A DNA stretch of 64,000 bases from Paraburkholderia atlantica. GTDB lineage: Bacteria > Pseudomonadota > Gammaproteobacteria > Burkholderiales > Burkholderiaceae. A program made the translations under genes and the position numbers. The stretch covers positions 1 through 64,000 of the forward strand of contig NZ_WHNQ01000013.1 in the NCBI RefSeq assembly GCF_009362785.1, in the 5' to 3' direction. Shown here piece by piece: positions 1 to 8,307 of this stretch; position 1 is the stretch's first letter; every line of letters starts with the position of its first letter. The notes below the pieces were generated by a model. It did not search any database. It was not told where the DNA came from and was given only the letters and a program-made list of their open reading frames with translations.

Positions 1-38
1 ATGGAAGACCCACAGTACCAACTCCAATGGAGGTCACG

Positions 39-923
39 ATGTTCATGCACAACAAAAGGCTGCAATACACGGTCCGCGTCGGCACGACCAATCCCGGGCT
101 TGCGAATCTGATGCTCGAGCAGTTCGGCGGGCCGCAAGGCGAACTGGCCGCCGCGATGCGCTACTTCACGCAGGCCGTTGCCGAAGAAGACCCCGGGCGC
201 AAGGACATGCTGTTCGATATCGCCACCGAAGAGCTGAGCCATCTCGAGATCATCGGCTCGATCGTCGCGATGTTGAATCGCGGCGCGAAGGGCGAACTCG
301 CCGAAGCGGTCGAGGCGCAGGCCGAGCTTTATCGCAAGCTCAACGGCGCGGGCAACGACAGTCACCTTACGCAGGTGCTATACGGCGGCGGACCGCCGCT
401 GACGAACTCCGGCGGCGTCCCGTGGAGTGCCGCGTACATCGACACGATCGGCGAGCCGACCGCGGACCTGCGCTCGAACATCGCCGCCGAAGCGCGCGCG
501 AAGATCATCTATGAACGGCTGATCAACGTGACCGACGATGCCGGCGTGCGCGAAGCGCTCGGCTTTCTGATGACCCGCGAAGTCGCGCATCAAAAGTCGT
601 TCGAGAAGGCGCTGTATGCAATCACGCCGAGTTTCCCGCCGGGCAAGCTGCCGCCGAGACAGGAATTCGCGAGCGTCTACTACAAGATGTCGCACGACGG
701 AGCAGTGATCAACACACCGTGGAACAGCGGCACCGGTCTCACGATACAGACCGGTGAACCGGCGGTGGATGGCGGCGACGGCAGTGCGTCGGTGGGACTC
801 GAAGCGCAGCAGGAAACCGCCGTGACTGCGATGGCCACGCGTCTGCGCTCCGACCCATCGAGCGATCCGACGACCGGCGCCGAAATAGGCAGCGAAGTCC
901 CGCGCAGCAACGAGGTCGGGTGA
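39..923 (+). CDS. Manganese catalase family protein
   Basis: Non-haem, dimanganese catalase that would disproportionate hydrogen peroxide in the cytoplasm. The ferritin-like four-helix bundle is visible with the expected metal ligands: Glu in QFGGPQGE, Glu and His in ATEELSHLE, Glu in NIAAEARAK and His in REVAHQKSFEKAL. About 294 residues, normal for the family, with a low-complexity acidic tail after the catalytic domain. The ATG at 39 is chosen over the upstream in-frame ATG at 27 because GGAGG at 28-33 sits five to six bases before it. It opens a run of stress-type small genes (hemerythrin, DUF2795, DUF4142). Confidence 0.93.
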   Translation: MFMHNKRLQYTVRVGTTNPGLANLMLEQFGGPQGELAAAMRYFTQAVAEEDPGRKDMLFDIATEELSHLEIIGSIVAMLNRGAKGELAEAVEAQAELYRKLNGAGNDSHLTQVLYGGGPPLTNSGGVPWSAAYIDTIGEPTADLRSNIAAEARAKIIYERLINVTDDAGVREALGFLMTREVAHQKSFEKALYAITPSFPPGKLPPRQEFASVYYKMSHDGAVINTPWNSGTGLTIQTGEPAVDGGDGSASVGLEAQQETAVTAMATRLRSDPSSDPTTGAEIGSEVPRSNEVG

Positions 924-950
924 TCGCTCGAGGCGCTGCCGCGGGTATCG

Positions 951-1214
951 TCAAGGTCCGAAAAACGTGTTGCAGAACTTGCCGGCCACGTTGCAGGTCG
1001 GTTGACCCGAAGGCTGCGCGGTGCCGCGTTCGGGCGGCGTCGCGCACGCGGCCGTCGCGGCGATCGCGAATGTCATGACGAGCGATGTGCGCAGCGCCGC
1101 CGCACGACGGTTTTTCGCAGCGCGCGCCGCGTCGCGGTTGGGATCGCACCTCGCGGAATTTTCGTGCTCCCGCGCATCGATGGCGCGAGGGCAGCCTCGT
1201 CGGACGTCAGGCAT
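951..1214 (-). CDS. Small putative secreted or membrane-anchored protein
   Basis: Hypothetical protein of 87 residues. An Arg/Asp-rich N-terminus of about 45 residues is followed by a hydrophobic stretch (LVMTFAIAATAACA) resembling a lipoprotein or signal segment, then a short Cys-containing tail. The ATG at 1214 is preceded by AAGGAGGG at good spacing, which decides it over the TTG at 1229. If the hydrophobic stretch is the true signal, an internal Met (SLVM) could be the real start. It is convergent with the catalase. No family recognised. Confidence 0.5.
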   Translation of the reverse strand: MPDVRRGCPRAIDAREHENSARCDPNRDAARAAKNRRAAALRTSLVMTFAIAATAACATPPERGTAQPSGQPTCNVAGKFCNTFFGP

Positions 1215-1408
1215 TGTGCCCTCCTTCAACCGCCATTCACATTGACTACGCTACGCCAAATCGGCCGCGAACAGGTTTCTTCGAATTCGCGCGAAGGCGG
1301 GGTCGCGTGTCCCCGTATGGCTGTCCGCAATCTGAGAGTTTCGGACACACGCCTGGATGCACCTTTTTGCGGTTGCCAGCGTATGCTGATTCCGGCGTTT
1401 TCCGACAC

Positions 1409-1438
1409 GTCGACAGACCGGCACGACTTACTGTCGAC
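1409..1438. promoter_or_regulatory. Inverted repeat upstream of a small ORF
   Basis: GTCGACAG (1409-1416) and CTGTCGAC (1431-1438) form a perfect 8-bp inverted repeat with a 14-nt spacer, about 50 bases before the ATG at 1488. No T-run follows, so an operator is more likely than a terminator. The remaining 1215-1487 divergent intergenic stretch shows nothing else clear. Confidence 0.35.
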
Positions 1439-1487
1439 AACGCGAAAAACGTACGTTCCGTGAAAAATTGACCGCTCCGGAAAGACC

Positions 1488-1685
1488 ATGCTGAGCCCTC
1501 ATGAATTTGCGGTTTTGATGCTGGTGAAGGCATCGCCGGAGTCCACCGATATAGAGCGCGAGGAATTCAACGCGCTGCTCGAGCGCCGCCTGGTCGCGCT
1601 CGAAAGCACACCGTCAGGCGCGCATCGTCCGCGCGTGACGAACCACGGCGAATCGTTGCTTCAAACCCTGATGCGAAAACGTTGA
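1488..1685 (+). CDS. Small conserved-type hypothetical protein
   Basis: A 65-residue soluble protein without recognised domain. It has an alpha-helical look and an ending (VTNHGESLLQTLMRKR) typical of short Burkholderiaceae orphan proteins. GGAAAG lies just before the ATG. It is the first of three small same-strand genes (1488, 1772, 2073) that may be cotranscribed. Function unknown. Confidence 0.5.
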   Translation: MLSPHEFAVLMLVKASPESTDIEREEFNALLERRLVALESTPSGAHRPRVTNHGESLLQTLMRKR

Positions 1686-1771
1686 GGCGGCACAGGCCCG
1701 TCGAGCGAGCGACGCGGTATGGTCGAAACGCTGACCCACGACAACGACTAACAACAAATTGGAGAGAACCT

Positions 1772-2029
1772 GTGAAAGCCCCGCGTAACTATAACGACGC
1801 CGCCAACGAATTGAAGCACATCAGCACGATGGTCCAGCGCCTCGAACAACTCGTTAAACGCGACTGCCTCGACTGGCAGGGCACGATAGTTGCAAGGCCG
1901 GCTTACTGGCGCGCGCGCATCGAGGCCAATGCCGAACTGCCGCCGGCGCTGCAACCGCAAGCGCGGCTGCTGCTCGCGCGGCTCGCAACGCTCGAAGCAC
2001 GCAGCGAGCGCCGCGGCCATCGCGCATGA
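1772..2029 (+). CDS. Small helical hypothetical protein
   Basis: An 85-residue, probably all-helical protein with a GTG start. The GTG is selected because GGAGAG at 1761-1766 lies upstream and because the sequence before it has no protein-like composition. The visible core (ANELKHISTMVQRLEQLVK) looks like an amphipathic or coiled-coil helix, followed by a PPALQPQARLLLARL helix. No family recognised. Confidence 0.55.
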   Translation: MKAPRNYNDAANELKHISTMVQRLEQLVKRDCLDWQGTIVARPAYWRARIEANAELPPALQPQARLLLARLATLEARSERRGHRA

Positions 2030-2072
2030 TCGTCGCGCAGCGGCGCGATCACACACTCACGCAACGAAGGAC

Positions 2073-2396
2073 ATGATGATGCGGACCTACGAATACCACG
2101 GGTTCACGATCGAGGTAACCGTCGAGGCCGGTTTCACGTTGCGCCCCGCAGGGCGCGCGGCGGTACGCACGCGCTATGCGGCGGTGGTTCACATCTATCA
2201 GGCGGGTGCTGCGGTTGCCACGTTCTCGCCGCTGCGCTTCGACATTGCGGGCGGCCGGCCGTTCGACACCGAAGCCGATGCGGTGATGGGCGGATATAGC
2301 GCGGCGCGCCGAATCGTCGACGATCTGTTCGCCCGTGCAGCGGATGCCACGGACTCCGCCTTGAGCGCACTGTCGAGCAGCAAAGAGCTCCGCTAG
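2073..2396 (+). CDS. Small protein with YEYHGFTIEV N-terminal motif
   Basis: A 107-residue protein. Three consecutive ATGs occur at 2073, 2076 and 2079 with GAAGG at 2066-2070, so the exact start is uncertain by one or two codons. The N-terminal strand motif (HGFTIEVTVE) and a C-terminal helical region (TEADAVMGGYSAARRIVDDL) are shared in layout with the product at 36269, suggesting two members of one small, possibly beta-alpha family. Function unknown. Confidence 0.62.
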   Translation: MMMRTYEYHGFTIEVTVEAGFTLRPAGRAAVRTRYAAVVHIYQAGAAVATFSPLRFDIAGGRPFDTEADAVMGGYSAARRIVDDLFARAADATDSALSALSSSKELR

Positions 2397-2483
2397 CGGG
2401 CACTGGCGCACGATTGACCCATTGTGGGGCATCAGGAATGGCGCATGCGGTACCCGCGAGCACCCTTTCCGTGGAGAAACGCC

Positions 2484-3083
2484 ATGCCCAACGACGCCTC
2501 ATCGCTGTCGCCATCGATTACGTCGATGATCCGCCTCGACCATATGCACGTGCTCGCCGCTTCGCACCGATACCACGCGTCCACGCCGTGGTGGCGCAAA
2601 CGCGCGATCGTCAACGGCGTGTGCGACGCGCTTGAAATCCACGCGCAACTGGAGGAAGAAATCTTCTACCCGGCGCTAGACCGCGCGCTAGGCAACGACG
2701 AGACATTGTCGAAAAGTCGTTCCGAGCACGACGAGATGCGCGCGACGATCGCAAAGCTGCGCGCAATGGGCCCTGAAAACGCCGCCTACGACGGGCTGTT
2801 TTTTCAACTGATCCGCGAAGTCGCCCATCACGTCGCCGACGAGGAAACCATCCTGCTGCCCGACGCCGAGCGCGTGTTGAAAAGCGAACTGCAGTCGCTC
2901 GGCGCCGCGATGACGCGCCGCCGGATGCAGTTGCTCGGAGAGCGTCCGATGAACATTGCGGTGAATGCGGCGGGCACCTTTCCGATCGCTGCGCTGCTGC
3001 TGGGATCGACCTTATTGTTCGCGTTGCGGCGCAGCCTGCCGAAGTCGCGTCGCGCGGAACGGACGCGGCGGCAGTATGAGTAG
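2484..3083 (+). CDS. Hemerythrin HHE-domain protein with C-terminal membrane helix
   Basis: Probable di-iron hemerythrin-like protein of 199 residues, for oxygen, NO or peroxide sensing or iron handling. Visible candidate ligands are HMHVLAASHRYH, HAQLEEEIFYP, SEHDEM and HHVADEETIL in the order expected of an HHE bundle. Near residues 158-180 lies one hydrophobic segment (FPIAALLLGSTLLFAL) followed by a basic tail, so the bundle is probably tethered to the inner membrane. The ATG at 2484 is preceded by GGAG; the longer frame upstream lacks a ribosome site. Confidence 0.82.
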   Translation: MPNDASSLSPSITSMIRLDHMHVLAASHRYHASTPWWRKRAIVNGVCDALEIHAQLEEEIFYPALDRALGNDETLSKSRSEHDEMRATIAKLRAMGPENAAYDGLFFQLIREVAHHVADEETILLPDAERVLKSELQSLGAAMTRRRMQLLGERPMNIAVNAAGTFPIAALLLGSTLLFALRRSLPKSRRAERTRRQYE

Positions 3084-3114
3084 CGGATGCGCGAACGACT
3101 GACGCAAGCGGGCA

Positions 3115-3402
3115 TCAACGATTCGCGCCGGGCGCCGCCGGCGTCCGCCCGCGCCGCTGTGTCGCCTTGTCGAGCGTGCCCGGTTCGACGAGCGTAGCCG
3201 CGACGCGGCGCGCATTCTCGGCCGCGATGTCCTGCGCGTCGCCCCACGACACGTGGCCACACGTCCCACGTCGCTCGAAGACCGTGCCATGCCCGCCGCC
3301 GCGCTCGGTCACTAGCACGATCCATTGAAAAGCACCCTCCGAATCTCTGATGACGGTCCAGCTTACGAGGAAGTCGGCCATCTCTATCGCCTGCACACGC
3401 AT
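3115..3402 (-). CDS. Hypothetical protein, about 95 residues
   Basis: Small soluble protein starting at the ATG preceded by AAGGAG (ribosome site at about 3410-3415). The N-terminal half has a beta-rich look (FLVSWTVIRD, FQWIVLVTE) and the middle has GDAQDIAAENARRVAATL, resembling small DUF-type stress proteins of Burkholderiaceae. It lies just downstream, on the same strand, of the HAD-HerA gene, about 100 bases away, and could share its transcript. No function assigned. Confidence 0.55.
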   Translation of the reverse strand: MRVQAIEMADFLVSWTVIRDSEGAFQWIVLVTERGGGHGTVFERRGTCGHVSWGDAQDIAAENARRVAATLVEPGTLDKATQRRGRTPAAPGANR

Positions 3403-3502
3403 GTTCGGCTCCTTCGGTCCGTTGCATCGGCCCGCTTTGACCGGAGTTGCGCATAACGCGTGCCCGGCGGGCAACGTGCGCGGGGCGCGTTGCAATCCCG
3501 CC

Positions 3503-5320
3503 TCACGGCCGCGGATCGGCGTCGGACTGACGCGCGTCGGGCTCGTCGCGACTTTGCGGCGAGCCGGTCAACACCGCGGGCAGCGAAGGATTCTCCGGTT
3601 GGGTGTAGCGCGCGTGGATCGCCGCGCGGATGCGCGCGAGGCTTTGCGCCGCATCGAGCGCGCTGTCCTGCTCGATGCCGCGTGCTTCGTCGGCCAGGTC
3701 CGCGTCGCCGATCTGCTGTTCGAACCAGCGCGAATAGTCGCCACGCTGGCGATGAAACTGCCATGTCGCCGCATCGACACCCTCGGCAATCTCGACGAAC
3801 AGCACGAGGTTGTGCGCGCGCAGATTCAGCGCGTTGTGCTCGCCGCGAAAATAAAAACTGCGCTCGGGAATCAGCAGCCCTTCCGCGTACTTGCGACGAT
3901 GCCGGCGCTTTTCCTTGCGACCGGGTTCGAGCCGCACGAGTTGCGGCGGCGCGGCGGCGCCGACGCGCCATAACAGCGCGTCGCCTTTGGCGAGCTGCGC
4001 ACCGTCACCGCTCGACGCTGGCGGCTCACGTCCACTTGCCGCGGCAAAGCGCTGCAAGGCCGCATGGGCGCCGTCGCCCATCGCGAGTACCGTGCCGACC
4101 TGCTGCAGCAACACCGGCGATAACTGCTCGGGCGACACGGTGACCGCGAGTGCCGTTTCGAGCGCTTCCGGAATCGCCTGGTTCGCGCCGGCCCATTGCG
4201 CGGGAAACACGTGATGCGCCTCTTCGAACACGAGCCAGTGCGGCCGTCCGGTGCGCGTGCGCAAACGCTGCACCTGCAATAGCAGATTCGCGCAGAACAC
4301 CGGCCGATCCGACGGCGGCACCCGCAGCAGATTGAGCGCGATGGCCGGCCGTGCCGGACGGCGCAGCAACTGCATCGCCTCCTCGATCGACGGTGCATTG
4401 CTCGCATCGCCGAGCACGAAGGTCGCATCGTCATTGTCATAGTCGCCTTCAGGATCGACGATGCACATCTGGCAGCCCGCGCCCGCGAGCCGTTCGAGCA
4501 GGCCCGCCGTCGCGGTGGACTTGCCGCAGCCCGATTCACCGACGAGCAGCACGACGCTGCCGTATACGGGCAACGACAGCGGCTCGCTGTCCGGCGCATC
4601 ACAGCGGGGGCCGAGCACGATGCGATTGCGCGGCGACGCGTCGGCGGTGCTGCGCAAATCGTCGGCGATGAGTGCGTCGATCAGTTCGGCCACGCCCGCA
4701 CCCGCGACGCCGCCCGTCACGATATCGGCGTGCTTCTTCAACGCCGGCAAGGCGTTCGCGACGGCCGCCGCGAGGCCGCACGCGTCGAGCAGCGCATGGT
4801 CGTTTTCCGCGTCGCCGATACCGGCCACGTTCAGCGGCGACAGTTCGAGATCGGCGAGCGCCGCGCTCAGACCGCTCGCCTTCGACACGCCCGGCGCCAC
4901 GATCATCACCGCGTCGCCGTTGAAGATGATCCGCAATTCGAGCCCGAGGTCGCGAATCACATCGAGCGCGACATGCTCATGGGGCTTCATCGTCGCGACC
5001 AACGTCTGGCTGACGCTGAAAGCGTTGGGCGCGCGCCGCCGCAACTCCGCGGCGAAATTCTCCGGCGGTGCCGGTGCGAGCAGACGGCGCGCGCCATCGG
5101 CCGGGCAATACAGCACGCCGCCGTTTTCCGCGACCACGCGCGAAAACAGCTCGATGCGCGGGCAGATCGCGAGCAGGTCGTCGAGCTCGCGTCCGCTGAC
5201 GAGGATCGCGTGACGGCCCGACGCGCGCAGGCGTTCGAGTGCGGCCCACGTCGAATCGGCGACCTGGCCGTCGGTGGCGAGCGTGTTGTCGTAGTCGGTC
5301 GCGAGCGCAAAAAATCGCAT
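3503..5320 (-). CDS. HAD-family hydrolase fused to HerA-like P-loop ATPase
   Basis: A 605-residue fusion. Residues 1 to about 222 form a HAD-IIB (Cof/SPP-like) phosphatase: DYDNTL with Asp9 and Asp11, Lys147 in SKASG, and the acidic motif GIGDAENDH at 167-175. Residues about 250-480 form a HerA/DUF87-type ATPase: Walker A GESGCGKST at 261-269, PEGDY at 290-294, Walker B LVFEEAHH at 363-370. Residues 490-605 form a basic then helical domain of unknown type. Start supported by AAGGATCACCC before the ATG. Both active sites look intact. Sugar-phosphate or nucleotide hydrolysis coupled to an ATPase motor is inferred only; substrate unknown. Confidence 0.88.
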   Translation of the reverse strand: MRFFALATDYDNTLATDGQVADSTWAALERLRASGRHAILVSGRELDDLLAICPRIELFSRVVAENGGVLYCPADGARRLLAPAPPENFAAELRRRAPNAFSVSQTLVATMKPHEHVALDVIRDLGLELRIIFNGDAVMIVAPGVSKASGLSAALADLELSPLNVAGIGDAENDHALLDACGLAAAVANALPALKKHADIVTGGVAGAGVAELIDALIADDLRSTADASPRNRIVLGPRCDAPDSEPLSLPVYGSVVLLVGESGCGKSTATAGLLERLAGAGCQMCIVDPEGDYDNDDATFVLGDASNAPSIEEAMQLLRRPARPAIALNLLRVPPSDRPVFCANLLLQVQRLRTRTGRPHWLVFEEAHHVFPAQWAGANQAIPEALETALAVTVSPEQLSPVLLQQVGTVLAMGDGAHAALQRFAAASGREPPASSGDGAQLAKGDALLWRVGAAAPPQLVRLEPGRKEKRRHRRKYAEGLLIPERSFYFRGEHNALNLRAHNLVLFVEIAEGVDAATWQFHRQRGDYSRWFEQQIGDADLADEARGIEQDSALDAAQSLARIRAAIHARYTQPENPSLPAVLTGSPQSRDEPDARQSDADPRP

Positions 5321-5419
5321 GGGTGATCCTTCGTCGGGGCCTGTGTTCAGGGTCTCGTTCTGCTACGCCGTCCTTCGATCGATTCATGCCTCAACCGAGC
5401 AAGCGCGATACCGGCGCGA

Positions 5420-5896
5420 CTACGGCAACGAATAAGCGACCACGGAGTCGCCCTGCTTCGTGCCTAGCGAGCCATGTCCGCCCGCTACCACCAGCACATA
5501 CTGCTTGCCGTTGCTGTCGGCATAGGTCATCGGCGTGGCCTGGCCGCCGGCCGGCAGACGCGCTTGCCACAGTCGCGCGCCGGTGCGCACGTCATAGGCG
5601 CGCAGGTAGTAGTCGAGCGTGCCGGACAGGAACGCGACGCCGCCGCCGGTGGTGACCATGCCGCCAAGGCTCGGCACGCCGAGCGGCATCGGGATCGGCA
5701 GCGGCGCGCTATCGCGGATCGTGCCGTTCTTGTGCTCCCAGACGATATGCCCCTGGCGCAGATCCACGCCGGCCACGTAGCCCCAGGGCGGCGATTGACA
5801 CGGAATGCCGAGCGGCGAAAGGAACGCGTTCAGTTCGAAGCCGAATGGCGCGCCGAGCGCGAGCTTGATGCCGCTCGTTTCGCTGCCCTTATTCAT
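5420..5896 (-). pseudogene. gcd: C-terminal remnant of quinoprotein glucose dehydrogenase
   Basis: About 158 residues closely match the last part of membrane-bound PQQ-dependent glucose dehydrogenase as recalled for the Gcd family: PFGFELNAFLSPLGIPC, PPWGYVAGVDL, GVPSLGGMVTTGGG and the ending LPAGGQATPM...GGHGSLGTK. Intact Gcd has roughly 800 residues with five N-terminal membrane helices and most of the propeller; none of that is present upstream. The frame opens with an ATG at 5896 that overlaps the stop of the DUF2795 gene (ATGAATAA), so the remnant could still be translated by coupling, but it cannot form a complete propeller or active site. Most likely a deletion relic. Confidence 0.75.
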
Positions 5897-6110
5897 TGCC
5901 GACGCCCTTCGAGACGTCGGCGGGGCTCTGATACTGCTGGTCGGGCAGATCCTGGAGCCGTTGCAGCACGTCGTCGTCGGCGCCATTGGCTTTCGCGGTT
6001 TCGATGAGGCTGTCCTTGTCGGCGGGATAGGAAGCGCCCTTCAGCGCTTTCTGCACGTCGATGAACGGATTCAGCGGGCGCTCGCCCGTGGTCGAACGGG
6101 AGTCGGTCAT
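5889..6110 (-). CDS. DUF2795 domain-containing protein
   Basis: A 73-residue protein whose core (FIDVQKALKGASYPADKDSL, then GADDDVLQRLQDLPDQQYQSPADV) matches the DUF2795 fold, a small helical domain common in stress-associated clusters. The ATG at 6110 has GGGGAAC upstream; the long frame further upstream has no protein-like composition. Its end overlaps the start of the gcd remnant. Role unknown; the family is often beside catalase, hemerythrin or DUF4142 genes, as here. Confidence 0.85.
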   Translation of the reverse strand: MTDSRSTTGERPLNPFIDVQKALKGASYPADKDSLIETAKANGADDDVLQRLQDLPDQQYQSPADVSKGVGNE

Positions 6111-6144
6111 TTCGTTCCCCTGATGGGTGGGTTGCGTGGAAGGG

Positions 6145-6423
6145 TCAAGTGCTGGCCGGGGTGGCGCGGCACGGCGGCGCCGAGCCTGGCGCTTGCACGT
6201 CCGGCGTGTCGCGTACCGGCTGCTGCTCCGGCTGCATGTCCGTAGCGGGCATCGGTTCGGGCACGCGCGGATGCTCGTGCCTTCGCATCCGGCGTGCCTG
6301 TAGGGCGCCGGGATGCGCCGTGAGATGCGCGATGACGGTCTGCCCCACTCGTGCTTGCCGATCGATACGCTCAGGCCGCTGCGCACGCGCACGCGGCGCC
6401 CGCGTGACGCGAGGTTCGCCCAC
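6145..6423 (-). CDS. Possible small Arg-rich protein
   Basis: A 92-residue frame with a GTG start three bases after GGAGC. The N-terminal half is very basic (RVTRAPRARAQRPERIDRQ) and the C-terminal half is Pro/Gln/Glu-rich. It sits 34 bases before DUF2795 on the same strand. It may be genuine leader-type coding or just an open frame in GC-rich DNA. An overlapping alternative frame starts at 6425. Confidence 0.28.
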   Translation of the reverse strand: MGEPRVTRAPRARAQRPERIDRQARVGQTVIAHLTAHPGALQARRMRRHEHPRVPEPMPATDMQPEQQPVRDTPDVQAPGSAPPCRATPAST

Positions 6424-6437
6424 ATGCTCCGTGGCTG

Positions 6438-7553
6438 TCAGAGCCGATGGCGTTGGTCAAGAATGGCGTCCCGCGTTGAAAAATCCACGCTCGCGCGGGC
6501 GTCGTTGCGCTTCAACGCTTCATCGCTTCGATGCCAACAGCTTCCGGTATACCTCGAGGTACTCGTCGGCCATGCGCGCCGCGCGGTGAAGCGCCGCTCG
6601 AATGCTTCGCGACAGCGCGTCCGGTCCAGTTCGCCGATACGCTTCACCGCATCGACGGCCTGGTCGACACTATCGACGATGAAACCGGTCACGCCGTCGT
6701 CGATGATTTCGCGGACCGAGCCGCGGTCGAATGCGATCACCGGTGTGCCCGCCGCCAGCGCCTCGACCAGCACGAGTCCGAACGGCTCGGGCCAGTCGAT
6801 CGGAAACAGCAGCGCTCGCGCGTCGCCGATGAAGCGATCCTTGTCACGACCACCGACCTCGCCGCGATAGCACACATGCGGTTGCCGCATCAGCGATGCG
6901 ATCTCGTGCTCGTAGTAGACGCGATCGCCGTCGTCGATCTTGGCCGCGATCTCGAGCCGCGCGTTCGCACGGCGCGCGATCTCGATCGCGAGATCGGGCC
7001 GCTTGGTCGGCGCGATGCGGCCGACGAATGCCAGGTAGTCGGACGGTGTGCGCCTGAAGGTGTGAAGACCGCGCGGCAGGCCGTGATGGACGGTGCGCTG
7101 CCACGCGAGTCGCGGCAGCGGCGCGCGCTGCGCGTCGGAGATCGATACCAGCGGTACGTCGCAAAACTCGCGGTACAACGCATCCAGACCGGGGATGTCG
7201 AGCCGCCAGTGCAGCGTCGTCACGTGCGCGCAGCGCAGCCGCCTGCCGAACGGGAAGCTCGTGTAGTCGGTATGGAAGTGCACGATGTCGAAGTCCGCCG
7301 AGCGTTGCACGACCTGTTCGAGCATCGCGACATGAAACGCCTGCGGGTCGGCGGTGTTCTCGACCTCGCGCAGCGGCCGCGGATAGACGGACACGAGATG
7401 CGCGCGCGTCAGCGAGTCGCCGCTCGCGAATAGCGTGACCTCGTGGCGGCGCTCGACCAGCGCCTCGGTCAGCCACGACACGACGCGCTCGGTGCCGCCA
7501 TAGGCGACGGGCGGCACGCGCTCGTAGAGCGTCGACACTTGCGCGATGCGCAT
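6438..7553 (-). CDS. Glycosyltransferase family 4, C-terminus frameshifted
   Basis: GT-B glycosyltransferase of the GT4 class, transferring a sugar from a nucleotide-sugar donor. Visible: N-terminal Rossmann start (MRIAQVSTLYE, YGGTERVVSWLTEAL), VGRIAPTKRPDLAIEIA, and the donor-site EX7E motif in EPFGLVLVEALAAGTP. The ATG at 7553 has GGAGG upstream. Near 6572 the frame departs from the family: in the next frame the DNA reads MADEYLEVYRKLLASKR and stops at 6520, the usual C-terminal helix, whereas the annotated frame continues into non-protein-like sequence to 6438. A small indel, real or an assembly error, is likely. Confidence 0.8.
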   Translation of the reverse strand: MRIAQVSTLYERVPPVAYGGTERVVSWLTEALVERRHEVTLFASGDSLTRAHLVSVYPRPLREVENTADPQAFHVAMLEQVVQRSADFDIVHFHTDYTSFPFGRRLRCAHVTTLHWRLDIPGLDALYREFCDVPLVSISDAQRAPLPRLAWQRTVHHGLPRGLHTFRRTPSDYLAFVGRIAPTKRPDLAIEIARRANARLEIAAKIDDGDRVYYEHEIASLMRQPHVCYRGEVGGRDKDRFIGDARALLFPIDWPEPFGLVLVEALAAGTPVIAFDRGSVREIIDDGVTGFIVDSVDQAVDAVKRIGELDRTRCREAFERRFTARRAWPTSTSRYTGSCWHRSDEALKRNDARASVDFSTRDAILDQRHRL

Positions 7554-7713
7554 GCGAGCCTCCGTCGTTCTTGTACGGTACAGACCTCCGTCGTCGAGCA
7601 ATCACCATTCCAGACGCGCGGTGGACGATGGTATGGCGCTTGCGGGGTGTCGATCGAAGCGTGTCATCCGTCCCGCTTCGATTCATCCCGTTCCACTTCG
7701 TAGAGGAGAAAAC

Positions 7714-8256
7714 ATGAAGCGCGTTACCGCCATTGCCGCGATGTGCTGTGGGCTTGCCGTCATCCCCCATATTGCCGGCGCGCAAACCGAGGCCGCCTCG
7801 ACCACGACTGCCAATCCGCTGCCCCAGGCCGACAAGGACTTCGTGCAGGCGGCGAGCATGTCGTCGTCGACCGAAATCGACGCGGCCAAGCTCGCGACGA
7901 AGAACTCCAGCGACAAGGATGTGAAATCGTTCGCGCACCACATGATGCTCGATCACACGAAGCTCACGATGCAACTGAAGATGGCTGCGCCACACGGCGT
8001 CGCGGTGCCGAAGGACAATTCCGACACCACGGTGCTGGACTCGCTGAAGGGCCTGCATGGCAAGGCATTCGATCAGGCGTATATCCAGAAGGTCGGCGTG
8101 AAGGGACACGAGGATGCGCTGAGCGCTTTCAAGAAGGAAATTTCCGATGGCCAGAACGCCGATCTAAAAAAGGCCGCGCAAAAAGCGCTGCCTACCATCG
8201 AGGAGCACTACAAGATGGCGCAGGATCTCGCGGCGAAGAAGGGGGTGACGCAGTAG
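7714..8256 (+). CDS. DUF4142 exported protein
   Basis: A 180-residue periplasmic protein. Signal peptide at about residues 1-23 (MKRVTAIAAMCCGLAVIPHI, cleavage near AGAQ). The mature part is the ferritin-like helical DUF4142 domain, with DKDFVQAASMSSSTEIDAAKLA and SFAHHMMLDHTKLTMQL. GAGGAG stands directly before the ATG. It is divergent from the glycosyltransferase. The family is usually linked to envelope or oxidative stress; no catalytic residues are assigned. Confidence 0.9.
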   Translation: MKRVTAIAAMCCGLAVIPHIAGAQTEAASTTTANPLPQADKDFVQAASMSSSTEIDAAKLATKNSSDKDVKSFAHHMMLDHTKLTMQLKMAAPHGVAVPKDNSDTTVLDSLKGLHGKAFDQAYIQKVGVKGHEDALSAFKKEISDGQNADLKKAAQKALPTIEEHYKMAQDLAAKKGVTQ

Positions 8257-8307
8257 CACCGAAGGCAGGTATCCACGCCATCCGTGTAGTCCGCAAAGCA
8301 ATCCGGG

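Noticed and set aside
378..695. Open frames antisense to the manganese catalase gene
   Set aside because: Arg-rich composition typical of reverse-strand reading of GC-rich genes; no ribosome site.
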